Shown piece by piece: positions 22,741 to 33,023 of a stretch of 64,000 nt of DNA. Origin of the DNA: Hyaloperonospora brassicae (lineage: Eukaryota > Oomycota > Peronosporomycetes > Peronosporales > Peronosporaceae); NCBI GenBank assembly GCA_947650285.1, contig CANTFL010001191.1:62001-126000 (forward strand), read 5' to 3'. Both the position numbers and the translations under genes were made by a program. Position 1 is the first letter of the stretch. Each line of letters opens with the position of its first letter. The notes under the pieces are model-generated. The model was not told where the DNA came from. It made no database searches and saw only the letters and a program-made list of their open reading frames with translations.

Positions 22741-23269
22741 ATGATCGTCACGTGAAGATGTCTGATACTTGATCATTAGCTGGGTACCATTATGAACTAC
22801 TTGGAGCGTTCAAAATCGTGTGGGTCTTCTGTGAGTGAGTTTGATGGCCTCAATTGTGTTTCGGTATTCAGAACGGTTGCATGATACGGCAGTGTAATTG
22901 ATCAGTACACCATGGAGCAAGCTGTCGGTGGCTTTGGTAGAACAAAAGCAGATTCGGAGGTCCAGAAATTGATTTTTATGTATCGAAACATGGACGCATA
23001 TCTCGAGTGCAGTATCCAAGGAATGAGACCGATGTTTACAAGAATCTTCAACACGTTAGTCCTTGATCTAATTAGATTTAACCGCAAAAACATGGATGTG
23101 GTAGCGCTACCACAGTTAGAAAACGCTGATTAAATAAGTCTCCACGCCATTATGAATGAGTTTATCAAGTAAGTACCACTGAAGGATTAAAGCTCCTTAT
23201 ACCTGATTGCATAAGGTTCCTGGAATAACGAGGATATCGATTGATTAATTTAGGACGAATCAGTTGCAG

Positions 23270-23686
23270 GCGCTTATAAACTCAATTTAAATAGTGTCTA
23301 CAAAGTTAACTACGGAGGCAACTCAGTTGCCAAAACTCGATCCGAAACGGTTCTTGCGAGAGCTGCGTGGTGGCAAAGTCAAGCTGATCTACGTACCAGT
23401 CGCATAATGAGTACGTGGTCGATATTCGGTAGGTAGCAGAATTTTTTGAATGGCGACACTCATCATCTTATCGATGGACGAAGGTGTACGCAATAATACG
23501 ACTCGGATTGATCCACGCTACTCTTAAAAGTAGAGGCTGTTGGAGACAAAATCCTTACGAAGAGATTTGGTCGAACTAAATGGTGGATTACATGTATCCT
23601 AGCCGGAAACAAATGCGATTTCCACTAGATCGATGTGAAACACGTTCTATATAGTGTGTCATATAAACAGAAGTATCTGCCGCGTG
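23270..23686 (+). pseudogene. reverse transcriptase N-terminal part of element A, left of copia insertion
   Basis: The plus frame reads TTEATQLPKLDPKRFLREL and GGKVKLIYV, aligning with TSEITQLPTLEPKRFLRDL and SGKVKQICI of D. Several stops follow. The segment ends at the AATAA target duplication of the copia element. Confidence 0.6.
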
Positions 23687-23691
23687 AATAA

Positions 23692-24092
23692 TGTTAGATG
23701 TGGGTGTGTGCACTTGTGCAAAGGATGTAGAAAGTAAAAGTAAAATATATATGGTGTCAACTACCATCGTCAATGTGTCTCACCATATGTAGTTGATCAG
23801 CAATGCAACTTGACATAGTCAAGTTGCACCTGGCACACATCAAGCGTGCCCATCACCATGTGCTGGTCCTAGTCCCATATGACGTCCCTATATCGCTTGT
23901 CCATCCGCCGTCGTTCGCTTGATGATCCGACATGACGCTCGTCTTCTCCCGTCACAGATGTCAACTTGTCACGTGTTTGTCCCATACGTCGCGGCCCGTG
24001 GGCCAATCAGATGAAGTTGCCCATAACCTGTAACAGGAGTTGCAGATACGGTCGCAACTTCAACTTCCTGTCAAAAACAATGCTTTCTAATA
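23692..24092 (-). repeat. 3' LTR of copia element C
   Basis: This 401-bp copy begins TGTTAGATG and ends TCTAATA. It holds a strong inverted repeat, GCAACTTGAC paired with GTCAAGTTGC near 23810-23830. The minus-strand sequence just before it, GAGGAGAAG, is the polypurine tract (plus-strand 24093-24101). Confidence 0.9.
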
Positions 24093-24515
24093 CTTCTCCT
24101 CGACGTCAGCTTGGTTTGCCTTAATCTTGAGCATCTTGCGCAAATCTTCCATCCGTGGGGCTGCCAACGACTTGGTCAAAATATCTGCCATCATGTCTTT
24201 CGACTTCACGAAGCTTGGTACCGCAATCCCCTCACGCGCATAGTGGCAGATGAACTTGAAACGAATATCCACATGTTGGCGCTTGAGGTGCTCGTTTCCG
24301 CCTTCAGCTGCTTGATTCCCGCTTGGTTGTCCATATACATGGGCATGAGATCGCATACTCGTAGCTTCAGCTCCACGAGCAATTCTCTGACGCCCAATAG
24401 TTCTCGTCCGGCTTAAGAGGCAGATATAGATTCCGCCTTCATCATGCTCAAATACAATTCTGACTGCTTCTTGCATGACTACAACACAACAGCACCATCC
24501 ATCGTTAGCACACAA
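24087..24515 (-). pseudogene. RNase H C-terminal region of copia element C
   Basis: The frame ends in motifs typical of the copia RNase H tail: LKRQHVDIRFKFI, then VKSKDMMADILTKSL and APRMEDLRKML. The stop codon overlaps the LTR edge. Upstream parts of RNase H lie in other frames. Confidence 0.75.
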
Positions 24516-24663
24516 CCAGAAACTGACATACGATCCACCTTATCGTCAGCGAAGTCCACGTCGCTCCAATACTCTATTTTGACATCATCATTGGTCGGTT
24601 CAATGCCGTTGAGGTGCAGCTATAGGTTCTTTGACCCCTTTAAGTAGCGCGCTATGCGCTTCG

Positions 24664-26015
24664 CTACCTTCCATTCCTTGACGTTCGGTTTGTGGGTTTG
24701 ACGTGCTGCCTTATGCACAGCAAAACAAATGTCGGGCGTTTGCATCTCGCGATCCACAATAGGCTACCGACCAAAGACTGAAAAGATTTCAAACTTGGTT
24801 CACCGTTTGGGCAGCTGGTGGGCAAAAAGTCTAATTCTTCGTCGTCGTCAGCGTTGCAGGCATCTCCAATTGGCGTCCAGACACCGTTTGCAGACTCCAA
24901 CTTAAGATCCCTGAGCATTGTTTCGATCATGACCTCTTGATCCAGGACGTATCCGTTGGTGTCATCCAGAAAAAATTCGAAGTCCCAGAAACTTCTTCAC
25001 AATGCCCAAGTCCTTGATGAACAATGCCTTCATCCCGAAGAAGAAATCGTCGACTGCACTTTGCTTGGTTCCAGTGACCAATAAGTCGTCTACGTAGACT
25101 CCGATGAAGGATCAGTTGTTACCTTATTGTTTGTACTATTAGCACCCGTTCGTCGTGCACTGGTTGAAGCCGTTCTCGTGAAGCCTTGAATGCAGTAGGT
25201 TACTCCAAAGTTGACCAGCTTCCTTCAACCCAAAAGCGACTTCCTCAATAGTAGTGCGATCTCGCCGGTGAACTTCACCCCGAAACTTGCAAGTTCCTTA
25301 TGGTTCAGTTGCATGCCCTTTGGAATGTTCATGTTGATGTCCAGATTCTCCTCCTTTTCCCGCCTTCACGTAAGCGTTCGGTACGTCACCATGACGTGCG
25401 GGCACGTTTCATCGTCTGGGAAGAATCAAAATCAACTTGACAGTCGCCAACTCCATCACAGCTGCAAATATCAGGTTGTAATTAACTCCAAACACTTGCA
25501 CGTTCCCTCAAACGACCAGCCGAGCTTTGTATCGGTCAATGTCTCCATTTGCGTCGATCTTTGTCTTGTACAACCATTTTTGTGTAAGACGTGCGCCTTC
25601 CTGGGGATACGACGACCTCCCAGACGTCGTTCGCCTCTAAAGCTTTTAATAGTTCGGTCTTGGCAACGCACCACTTGTCTCTATGCTCGATTTTCATCGC
25701 TTCATCATAGTACCTTGGGTCTTGATCGACGACTGCATTAACAAAGCCGCATTTTTTCGCTGATGCGTCCCCGCTGGGTTTGTCGGGTTTTATTTTTGCT
25801 GTTGACCTCATACCTTGGCGTTCTCTAGTCCATACGGCCTTTTGATCCTTGCGGTTTTTTCTGGTACGACGATCGCTGTCTCTGGTATCATCATGGTCCT
25901 TTAAAGAGTATTTACATGACTCCTCCTGATAATCCACCGTCTCAGGACGCATCTTGTGTGATCTATCTTGATCGTCCCGTGTTGCTTCATCGCCTTGCAC
26001 ATGTTGAGTTACCAC
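24664..26015 (-). pseudogene. reverse transcriptase region of copia element C, frameshifted
   Basis: The N-terminal part in 26015-25536 contains VDQDPRYYDEAMK and then VAKTELLKALEANDVWEVV, the standard opening of copia reverse transcriptases. The C-terminal end in 24930-24664 contains SFQSLVGSLLWIARCKRP. The sequence between is collinear but split among frames, so no full-length protein can be made. Confidence 0.75.
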
Positions 26016-26105
26016 GACGACTTTGTCCGCCGGGATAAAGACCTTGTAACCTTTCGTCTCACCAAACTTTCCAATGATGGTACCTGCCTTGCCTCGCTCT
26101 CCAAG

Positions 26106-26848
26106 TTATGCGTTCTTCGGGTCCCTGCGCACATTGCATGTCGACCCGAAAGTCACGATGTCGTTCAGTGTAGGGGTCTTGCTTGTCAAAAACTCCATAG
26201 GCGACAGTCCACCAAGATTGGACTTGATGTTGCTGTGGTTGATAGTGTATGGGGCATACTCTGTGGCGTCGCCACAAAAGGAGAGCGGCAGGTTTGATGC
26301 AAAGATCATGCTCCGCACCATATTCATGATAGTACATTGCATTCTTTCAGCCTTGCCATTTATTCTCTAGTTCCGTGCTTCCCAAACTTGGCGTGATACA
26401 CCTGTGGTGGAGCAAGATATGTCGGGTGTCTTGTACTCGCCTCCGCCGTCGGTACTTAGTAGATTTACATTGCAGTTGAACTATCGCTTGAAACTTGCCA
26501 TGAAGAGCTTAAACTTCAAAGCTGATGCGTCCTCCGCGTTGTCCAAAAAACCCGACAGTAACTTGACCGGTGGTCAATGAAGTTGACCATGTATCGATTA
26601 CCCGAGCGATCCGTAGGGATTATTGAGCTCTCAAGGTCCGAGCAAATGACTCCACCGATCACATCGATGGGTTCGTTTGCACCGATGTTCTTCTTGGATT
26701 GAGTTTGTTTGGTTTGATTTACCTTGGCACATGCTAGGCTCTTTTGACGAGTCGTATCGGTGATCTGGATGCCTGAAGCTGAGTCTTTAGCCATTTGGAT
26801 GATCTTATCAAAACATGGGTGTCCCAGAGAACAATGAAATTGCATCAA
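26106..26848 (-). pseudogene. GAG-pre-integrase and integrase of copia element C
   Basis: The first frame reads FHCSLGHPCFDKIIQMAK, the zinc-binding pre-integrase part, then a core with SGNRYMVNFIDHRSSYCRVF in which the catalytic Asp is present. A second frame, 26342-26106, carries MQCTIMNMVRSMIFASNLP and SPMEFLTSKTP, typical of the integrase end in copia elements. The part between is frameshifted. Confidence 0.75.
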
Positions 26849-27255
26849 AGTGCCACGCCAAACATCCGAATCACAATCAGGTTCAGGCGATCGATCACCT
26901 TCATCATTGTCTAACGAGGTAGCTTGGCGTCTTGATAGCCTCGACCATTCACTGCATCAATCAGAACATTGTTTCTACACACCACATCCATGATAGGGGT
27001 GCCACCAACACCGGAGGACAGCACACGTCTCTCTGATCGGTATATAAGGATGCATCCTTTTGCCTCAAGGAACCCAAAGTATAGGATGTTACGCTCGAGG
27101 TGTTTCGCGTAATGAACATCAGGGAAGTCGTACGGATTTCACCGCGCCAAGTGCGGTGACTTGGATGTCCACCTTATCCTGCTGGGTGACACGCAGCACA
27201 CTTCCATCGGGGGCCGCAGTTAGGCACTCGCTCTTTCACGAGGTCGGGTTGGTGA

Positions 27256-28589
27256 TTAGACTGAGATCATTGACCAAGTGTATGCTCGAATCACTTTTGA
27301 GTATCCGATTGTTTGCACGAGTGTCATCTTAGTTGCCGATCGCAAAGACGAAGTTTGCACCTTGTTTCTCCATCTCGACCGATTGTTTTCAACCTTTTCA
27401 CATTTGTGACACACACGTGTGTCGGTCCGAGGTAAAAGTTCTTCCGAATTCACTATGTTCTTGTTCTTCTCATGGGCTATACAACGTTTACCACATCCCT
27501 GCCAAAGTTTTTTACATTCGTGCCAATCTCCGTTGACTGGGCGAATCGTGCCAGATCTTCTACTTGACGCAGGTGGTCGACACGATGGGTGTTCAGCCTG
27601 AACAACATCGTCATTCTCGTATTCGGGTCAGCATAGCGAACTATGTTGTACAATACGAGGCTGTCGGCATCTCCGCAGGCGTTTCTGACGGCCGTCAAGT
27701 ATAGGAAATGTTCCGTCCAGCTTCTTTGCGACGCCTTGGGTGCTGTAAAAAGTTTCATGCTTTGTGCAGACGAGATCATGGTTGTGAAAGTCTGCAGCAT
27801 TCTCTGCATCGTTTGTTATGATGTTTGATCTTCGCTCCACCAAGTCTCCACTTGTCGGCGATAGTAGGTCTGTACCTTGCCGGCTAAGGTTTGACCGAAG
27901 ACATCTACTTTGATTACTTCCGGCCACATGAAACCGCACGCCCGCTCCGCGAAACCGACATGGCGGACGAATTTCTTGCCCCGTTCGATGAACCCAGTGC
28001 GGAGACCGTAGTAAAGCGCCTTTCCGTCGAAGGGTTGTAGCGAGAGCTTTCGTTCTAGTGCATCTGGCATGCCGACCGCCGAAAAACCTGGGTACATATA
28101 CCCTTGGTTGGTCATGCCCATGTAAAGATGATATCCCGCCGGTAAACCCACTCCGCAAACTCCAGGGTCGGGTGTCTGAACAGCGTTGACCTTCGGGTCT
28201 GCAACTCTTGCAGGAGGAACTTCAACACCTGCCTGATGATGTTGCCGCATACCGAAGTATGTTGCTGGCGACACGTTTGGTGATGCTTTCGGAGGATTAT
28301 GATCCAACGCCTGAAGGGTGATCCCTGCTCCGACCTCTCTCGCCCGAGCAGTCGCCCTGGGCTCCGGTGAGGTTGCATCGTTTTTGCTTTCTTGCTGTCT
28401 TCACGAGACCTCCGTACGATTCAACCTTTCGGACAGATTTCCCAGCATGGCCAGCATTTGTTCAATCGCCGCTACAGGCGCTTCCGACTACTCTTCCAAG
28501 TGGTGGGGGTTAATCTTGACCTAACCGTCGACCGCCACTGCAGGTGCAGCTAGATCAGCCGCACAACCAACACGTTTAGTTGGGCTCAT
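27256..28589 (-). pseudogene. gag of copia element C, with stops
   Basis: ATG 28589 begins the frame (MSPTKRVGC) and lies inside the primer binding site. In-frame stops occur within the first 80 codons, then a long open part (28307-27816) with PFDGKALYYGLRTGFIERG and another frame (27809-27477) follow. The fragment 27453-27256 contains CHKC, a likely first half of a zinc knuckle. Confidence 0.65.
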
Positions 28590-28593
28590 AACC
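28573..28593 (-). other. primer binding site of copia element C, half-tRNA type
   Basis: Immediately after the 5' LTR the minus strand reads GGTTATGAGCCCAAC. This resembles the complement of the anticodon stem-loop side of initiator tRNA-Met (anticodon CAT), as in Drosophila copia, which is primed by a tRNA-iMet half molecule, rather than the usual complement of a tRNA 3' end. The gag ATG lies within the site. Confidence 0.6.
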
Positions 28594-28994
28594 TGTTAAA
28601 TGTGGGTGCGTGCACTTGTGCAAAGGATGTAGGAAGTACAAGTAAAATATATATGGTGTCAACTACCATCGTCAATGTGTCTCACCATATGTAGTTGATC
28701 AGCAATGCAACTTGACATAGTCAAGTTGCACCTGGCACACATCAAGCGTGCCCATCACCATGTGCTGGTCCTAGTCCCAAATGACGTCCCTATATCGCTT
28801 GTCCATCCGCCGTCGTTCGCTTGATGATCCGACATGACGCTCGTCTTCTCCCGTCACAGATGTCAACTTGTCACGTGTTTGTCCCATACGTCGCGGCCCG
28901 TGGGCCAATCAGATGAAGTTGCCCATAACCTGTAACAGGAGTTGCAGATACGGTCGCAACTTCAACTTCCTGTCAAAAACAATGCTTTCTAACA
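28594..28994 (-). repeat. 5' LTR of copia element C
   Basis: A 401-bp copy almost identical to 23692-24092, starting TGTTAAATG and ending TCTAACA. As the element is on the minus strand, this right-hand copy is the upstream LTR. Confidence 0.9.
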
Positions 28995-29442
28995 AATAAG
29001 TCATTTCGGTCGACAAGCTATATTCCAAGTACTTAGCAGCAGGCCAAGTGGTAGTGGTTAATCTCTTACATAGCTCTTGGACCACCTATATTCGAAAGGC
29101 CACATGCTGGCGGCGGATAGTGCACGCATCCAACAAGTTGGATGCTGCAAAAATGCTGACATGTATGCCAATATTGAGAAAGGATAGCAATATAAATGGC
29201 ATGTCAAAGAGTGACATTTTCGTCCATGGGTCCAATGTAAGATTCTATCAATACGAATGCGTGAACGAGTTAAAAGGTTATCTGCAGTTAGTACACCGAA
29301 CATAATACTATGAGAGTTTCTAGGAGAAAACACATTAGATGAGCAGTACCTGGCCACATTCAATGGATGCATAGCGAAACCGTCGAGATCTGTGCGGGAT
29401 TTTGTACGGAGACACTTCGACAATGTTTTCGTTCATCGACAT
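28995..29442 (+). pseudogene. reverse transcriptase middle part of element A, between copia and gypsy B
   Basis: The plus frame reads YIRKATCWRRIVHASNKLDA and MSKSDIF, aligning with VRKATGGWRIVHAFNKLNA and MSKSTIF of D, and ends with SVRDFVRRHFDNVFVHRH just before gypsy B. HFDN is the decayed YxDD box. The reading continues beyond the inserted element B at 45049. Confidence 0.65.
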
Positions 29443-29762
29443 TTGAATGGGGCAACCCATTCTATTAGGTAGTTACAGATTATACTACATAATTACATAT
29501 AATTAGGTATAGGCAATATCTGGGTAGCGGATACTGCGCGTCTGTTTAATATTGGTTGAGTATTGGGGTGTCACACCCAATAGTTAGCCAATTATCAGTA
29601 GGTCTTTATCTGAGCGGTTCCAATGAGCTGAGGAAAATGTCCGGACTTAGTGAGAACTATATCGAAAAACAAAAATAAATAGAATTATAATCATGAGTTA
29701 ATAAAGAGCGCTTCCTCAAACCCTTTTGGTGTAGGACGGTAATGGGGATCTTCCTTGTTACA
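29443..29762 (+). repeat. 5' LTR of element B
   Basis: A 320-bp copy matched by 44731-45048. Shared blocks include GGGGTGTCACACCC, AGCGGTTCCAATGAGCTGAG and the end TGTTACA or ATTACA. The start is mutated to TTGAATGG where the other copy has TGCAATAA. Confidence 0.85.
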
Positions 29763-29783
29763 CCTGGTAGCACTTAGTAGTCC
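29763..29783 (+). other. primer binding site of element B
   Basis: The sequence CCTGGTAGCACTTAGTAGTCC follows the LTR directly. It is nearly the same as the primer site of D, so both families use the same tRNA primer. Confidence 0.75.
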
Positions 29784-30039
29784 TTCTCATGACCAACTTC
29801 GAGATGGACATGAAAGAATTCCAGGTGGGTCCAGCGGTTTCGCTCGATAATCCTGGCGTTCCTGATCTCACTGCTGTGGAATAGCAGGCATTACACCGCC
29901 TTGCGGAGGTGTCTGGTGAAATATTCTTAATGTCGCTGCTGAGCACAGCAAAGCTCGAGCAATACCGTGACGTCATACAGGACTTCATGGGCGTGAACTA
30001 GCCGAAGCGAATTGGCGAGTATTGACTCACTCTAGCACC

Positions 30040-30760
30040 GTTCAATTAGACGCCATTAAAGTGGAGATGTATACTTACTCCGGTTATGGCCCGGACCGTC
30101 TCCCCCCTTAATCTCTGGTTTAGCAGGAACAATATTGAGAAGGCGTCAAAGTAAAGTGACGCTCCGAAGACCAAGGTTAAGTTCCTGCTGTCTTAGCTTG
30201 TAGAAATAGCCAAAGAATGGGCCTTTGGAAAAGCTCGTTGTAAACGAGTCGGCGTTCCTCACGCTGTAAGGTATCCAGCGCGATTAGCGACTGGCCTTCG
30301 AGCGTCCTCAAGATGAGTCACGCCTGCGTTCTGCCTTCTTTTTACTAAGGCACGGCAAATTGTCGATGCGTGACTACGCGCATGAATACGACATCTTCCT
30401 TCGTGCATCATCACGCATCCGATTGACATGGCTTCACAAGTCCATTTCGTCGTCTTTTGTATTCAAGAGGGCATGAAACGATATTACGTCACACCTGCTA
30501 GCCAAATACTCTCGAAGAGATAATTGCTCTCGCGCTTCGTGACAATTACACGGCCTCTTCATCGTACTGACACGCAGTGTCAAAAATTTCGCCGAACTTC
30601 TGGCCCAGAACCAATTGATATTGATGCAAATATTGCATTGTGTGGCCGCGGCAAGCAATTTGGCCGAGACTTTCATCTTCCAAACACAATGTAGTGTTTT
30701 CGGTACGGTAAGAAAGGCCATCGTGCGGCCGTTTGCCGAGCACTAGCGCCAGTTTGGTCA
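30040..30760 (+). pseudogene. gag of element B, degenerate, with zinc-knuckle relic
   Basis: The frame opens VEMYTYSGYGPDRLPLNLWF, typical of a gypsy capsid start, and continues in broken frames with EIAKEWAFGKARCKRVG. Near 30688-30729 it reads CFRYGKKGHRAAVC, a CCHC zinc knuckle whose second cysteine has become tyrosine. Stops and shifts are frequent. Confidence 0.6.
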
Positions 30761-31454
30761 TGAAGACAGCAATCTCACGTGGAGATGCTGTGTTGTCGGT
30801 GGTCCCGCCAAAAAACGAGCGGTTCCAGTAGGCGTGTGTGGCCCTACTGAAAGAAATGGATTCCCGAGTACTCAGGTGGCAGCTCGGGCGCCTAGCTCCT
30901 AATTGATGCATACTCACTTCAATGCTCCCACCATGCGCGACGATCTGAGACTTATTATTATTAGTCTAATCGTTGCTGGAGTAAAGCGACCACTCCGAGG
31001 GTTGTTGGATTTGATTGCATTTAACAACTTATTTCGAGCACCATGCTTGTCCCTTCTCCCGTCTACGATTACGGTTCGAGAAGGTCCAGGTGACTTCGTT
31101 GTCAAACTTGCTGATGGACAACCACAGCTTGTTACGCGTAAAACAGTTGTTTTGACGTACACGTTCGACGGTTAATAGATCAGCGATGAGTTTATGGTGT
31201 ACGAGATATACTTCGCCTTTTATTTCATCTCAAGATAACGTTGTTGATACGGTCTTAGTCGACGATATATTGGCTATATCGGTCCGTCAAACAACAAATT
31301 GGATATGACATGAGTGAAGTGTTCACTCATTTGTTGGTTGCGTCATCTGTTGGGCCTCACGTCAGGGTCGTAAACGAACTCGCCACGACTAGGATCCAGA
31401 ACCGAGAGACTGATGGACATATGTGCTCGGTATGTTCAGCCTCACTGCTAGAGC

Positions 31455-31720
31455 CACAAAATGCGGCGGAAGAACAGCGTTTATCGCAAACACGAAAATC
31501 GGTCGAGTAGGGGTTCTTGATTCCTAACGAGGCGGTCGAACAGCGATTTCCGCAGTCTCGAAAATCGGTCGAACAGGGGTTTACGATTCCGAGCGAGGCG
31601 GTCGAGCAGGGTCTCCCGCGTACAAACACATCAGACGAGCAGTTCTCCCGATAAATATCAAGAGGGTCGAGCAGAGGCTCCCGCGCACACGTGCATCAGA
31701 CGGGAAGAGGTTACCGATTG
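31455..31720 (+). repeat. imperfect tandem repeats in the linker of element B
   Basis: Units built around GAGGCGGTCGAACAG and CGAAAATCGGTCGAACAGGGG recur several times. On the plus strand they read as variants of EAVEQRFPQSRKSVEQGF. They lie between the protease and reverse transcriptase positions. The opposite strand gives a matching Cys/Ser-rich frame, which I regard as a shadow. Confidence 0.6.
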
Positions 31721-32099
31721 TTACCGAGGTGGTAGAGAACGAGCTTCCTCATACATCTGAGGCATTCGACGAAGAGTTCTCGCCTCATTGTGATGAGACT
31801 GAGCAGAATGTGGATCCGAATATGAACGTCGTGGTGAAGACTGATCTCCCACGTCTAGACGGGGGTATATCATCTTCCAGCGACATCGACGTGCCATTCT
31901 CGAGCATGGCTTGAGATGCAAGAACAGCAGTAAAAGCAAGATAAGGTCGGGTAGATTGAAAAGATGCCGAAGTTCTCGTCACAGTGCTGACGAAGATCAT
32001 TTCGTAGTGACGGAATCAGTATGCGTACTTGAATACGTATAAAGGGTCTCTATATCGCGGCCGCTACATAGATGTAGAGATCCCTCCGTGCACAGATGC

Positions 32100-32497
32100 A
32101 GATATCACATCCGTAGTAGCCTTAATTTGAAAAGACTTCCTTCGTGACCTCAAGGCCGGCTACATTGAGCAAGTGTGCATCGTTTCAGCCGCCGCAGCAG
32201 CTAGTGAAGAAAATTGGAGGCTCTTCCGAAGAGCGCCGAATCCGAATGAGCGCGCGAATAGCGTTTCTTAGCACAGACCTAAGAAGCCCTTCGTGCTTCG
32301 GGCAACACTGTCAATGATATCGCTCCCGATTATACCAATATCTTTCCGGAGAAAATACCCCCTGATCTTTCAGCGGGCCGTGGAGAGTGCCACGAGGTTG
32401 ATCTCGTTAGAAAATCGAAGTGTTAAATGACGCGGCAGTGGCCGTTACCGCGTGATCGAGTCATCGCATTTTATGATTTTTTAGGGCCGCTTTAAGG
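32100..32497 (+). pseudogene. reverse transcriptase N-terminal part of element B, left of D
   Basis: The plus frame gives FLRDLKAGYIEQVCIVS, comparable to FLRDLRSGKVKQICILV in D, and ends with QWPLPRDRVIAFYDFLG just before the CTGAC duplication. The reading resumes at 40475, proving that D split this gene. Confidence 0.65.
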
Positions 32498-32502
32498 CTG
32501 AC

Positions 32503-32894
32503 TCTAACGGAGCACACCCTTGCGTGAACTTAACGCAAGGGTTTTCGGTGCCCCGACAGACGTACACGTGGCAAGCGATGAAGCGTAGGTAGGGTAAAAG
32601 TAGAACTGTTATATTAATATAATTAAGTCTTTAAACTACTGTCTCTTCGTTTGACTTAGCTTAATTATACTAATATTTCTGGGTGTATGGTGACGTCTCG
32701 TCACCACTCATTGCGCGCGTCTTGCGGCGATTGGTGGGTTGATATCATCACGATATCAACCAATGAACAGACTCTTTGGTCGACCCTTCAATATCACCAC
32801 TTTGGTGATATTGTTTAAAGAATATCCAACTTCATATTCTTTATTGTCACTTTCCTTAAAGTGACAATTTCATGTAACGGGCTGCCCCGTTACA
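32503..32894 (-). repeat. 3' LTR of element D
   Basis: A 392-bp copy. In plus-strand reading it begins TCTAACGG (TG mutated to TC) and ends CCCCGTTACA. Nearly the whole LTR folds into consecutive hairpins: 32517-32541, 32689-32705, 32737-32761, 32790-32812, 32843-32868 (11-bp arms, 4-nt loop) and 32873-32894. Confidence 0.92.
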
Positions 32895-32905
32895 TCACCC
32901 CCTTA
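32895..32905 (-). other. polypurine tract of element D
   Basis: On the minus strand, TTAAGGGGGTGA immediately precedes the 3' LTR start. It is the expected plus-strand primer of a minus-oriented gypsy element. A similar GGAGGGTGA precedes the 3' LTR of element B. Confidence 0.75.
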
Positions 32906-33023
32906 ACTGATAGTCACCGTGTGACTATCGAAAATATGGAGGCCACCCGTTGGGCACCATTGGGACAGGGAGCACTTGTTGGGTCCGTTCCATTCACTTT
33001 CCGCTTGACCTCGCATAGTTAAC

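Larger units (their letters stand above)
23687..28999 (-). mobile_element. Ty1/copia retrotransposon C with AATAA target duplication
   Basis: The element proper spans 23692-28994 and lies on the minus strand. Two 401-bp LTRs begin TGTTA and end TAATA or TAACA. AATAA flanks it at 23687-23691 and 28995-28999. On the minus strand the order is gag (28589 to about 27256), GAG-pre-integrase and integrase (26848-26106), reverse transcriptase (26015-24664), RNase H (24515-24087). Integrase before reverse transcriptase is the copia order. The LTRs differ at about six positions by eye, so the insertion is recent, yet gag and pol contain several stops and frameshifts. Confidence 0.9.

Noticed and set aside
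30546..30917. A 123-codon minus-strand frame in element B
   Set aside because: The plus strand at this place codes the gag zinc-knuckle relic, so this is an antisense shadow.
31357..31629. Cys/Ser-rich minus-strand frame that looks like a repeat-containing peptide
   Set aside because: It is the complement of tandem repeats in the sense frame of element B, which lies on the plus strand.
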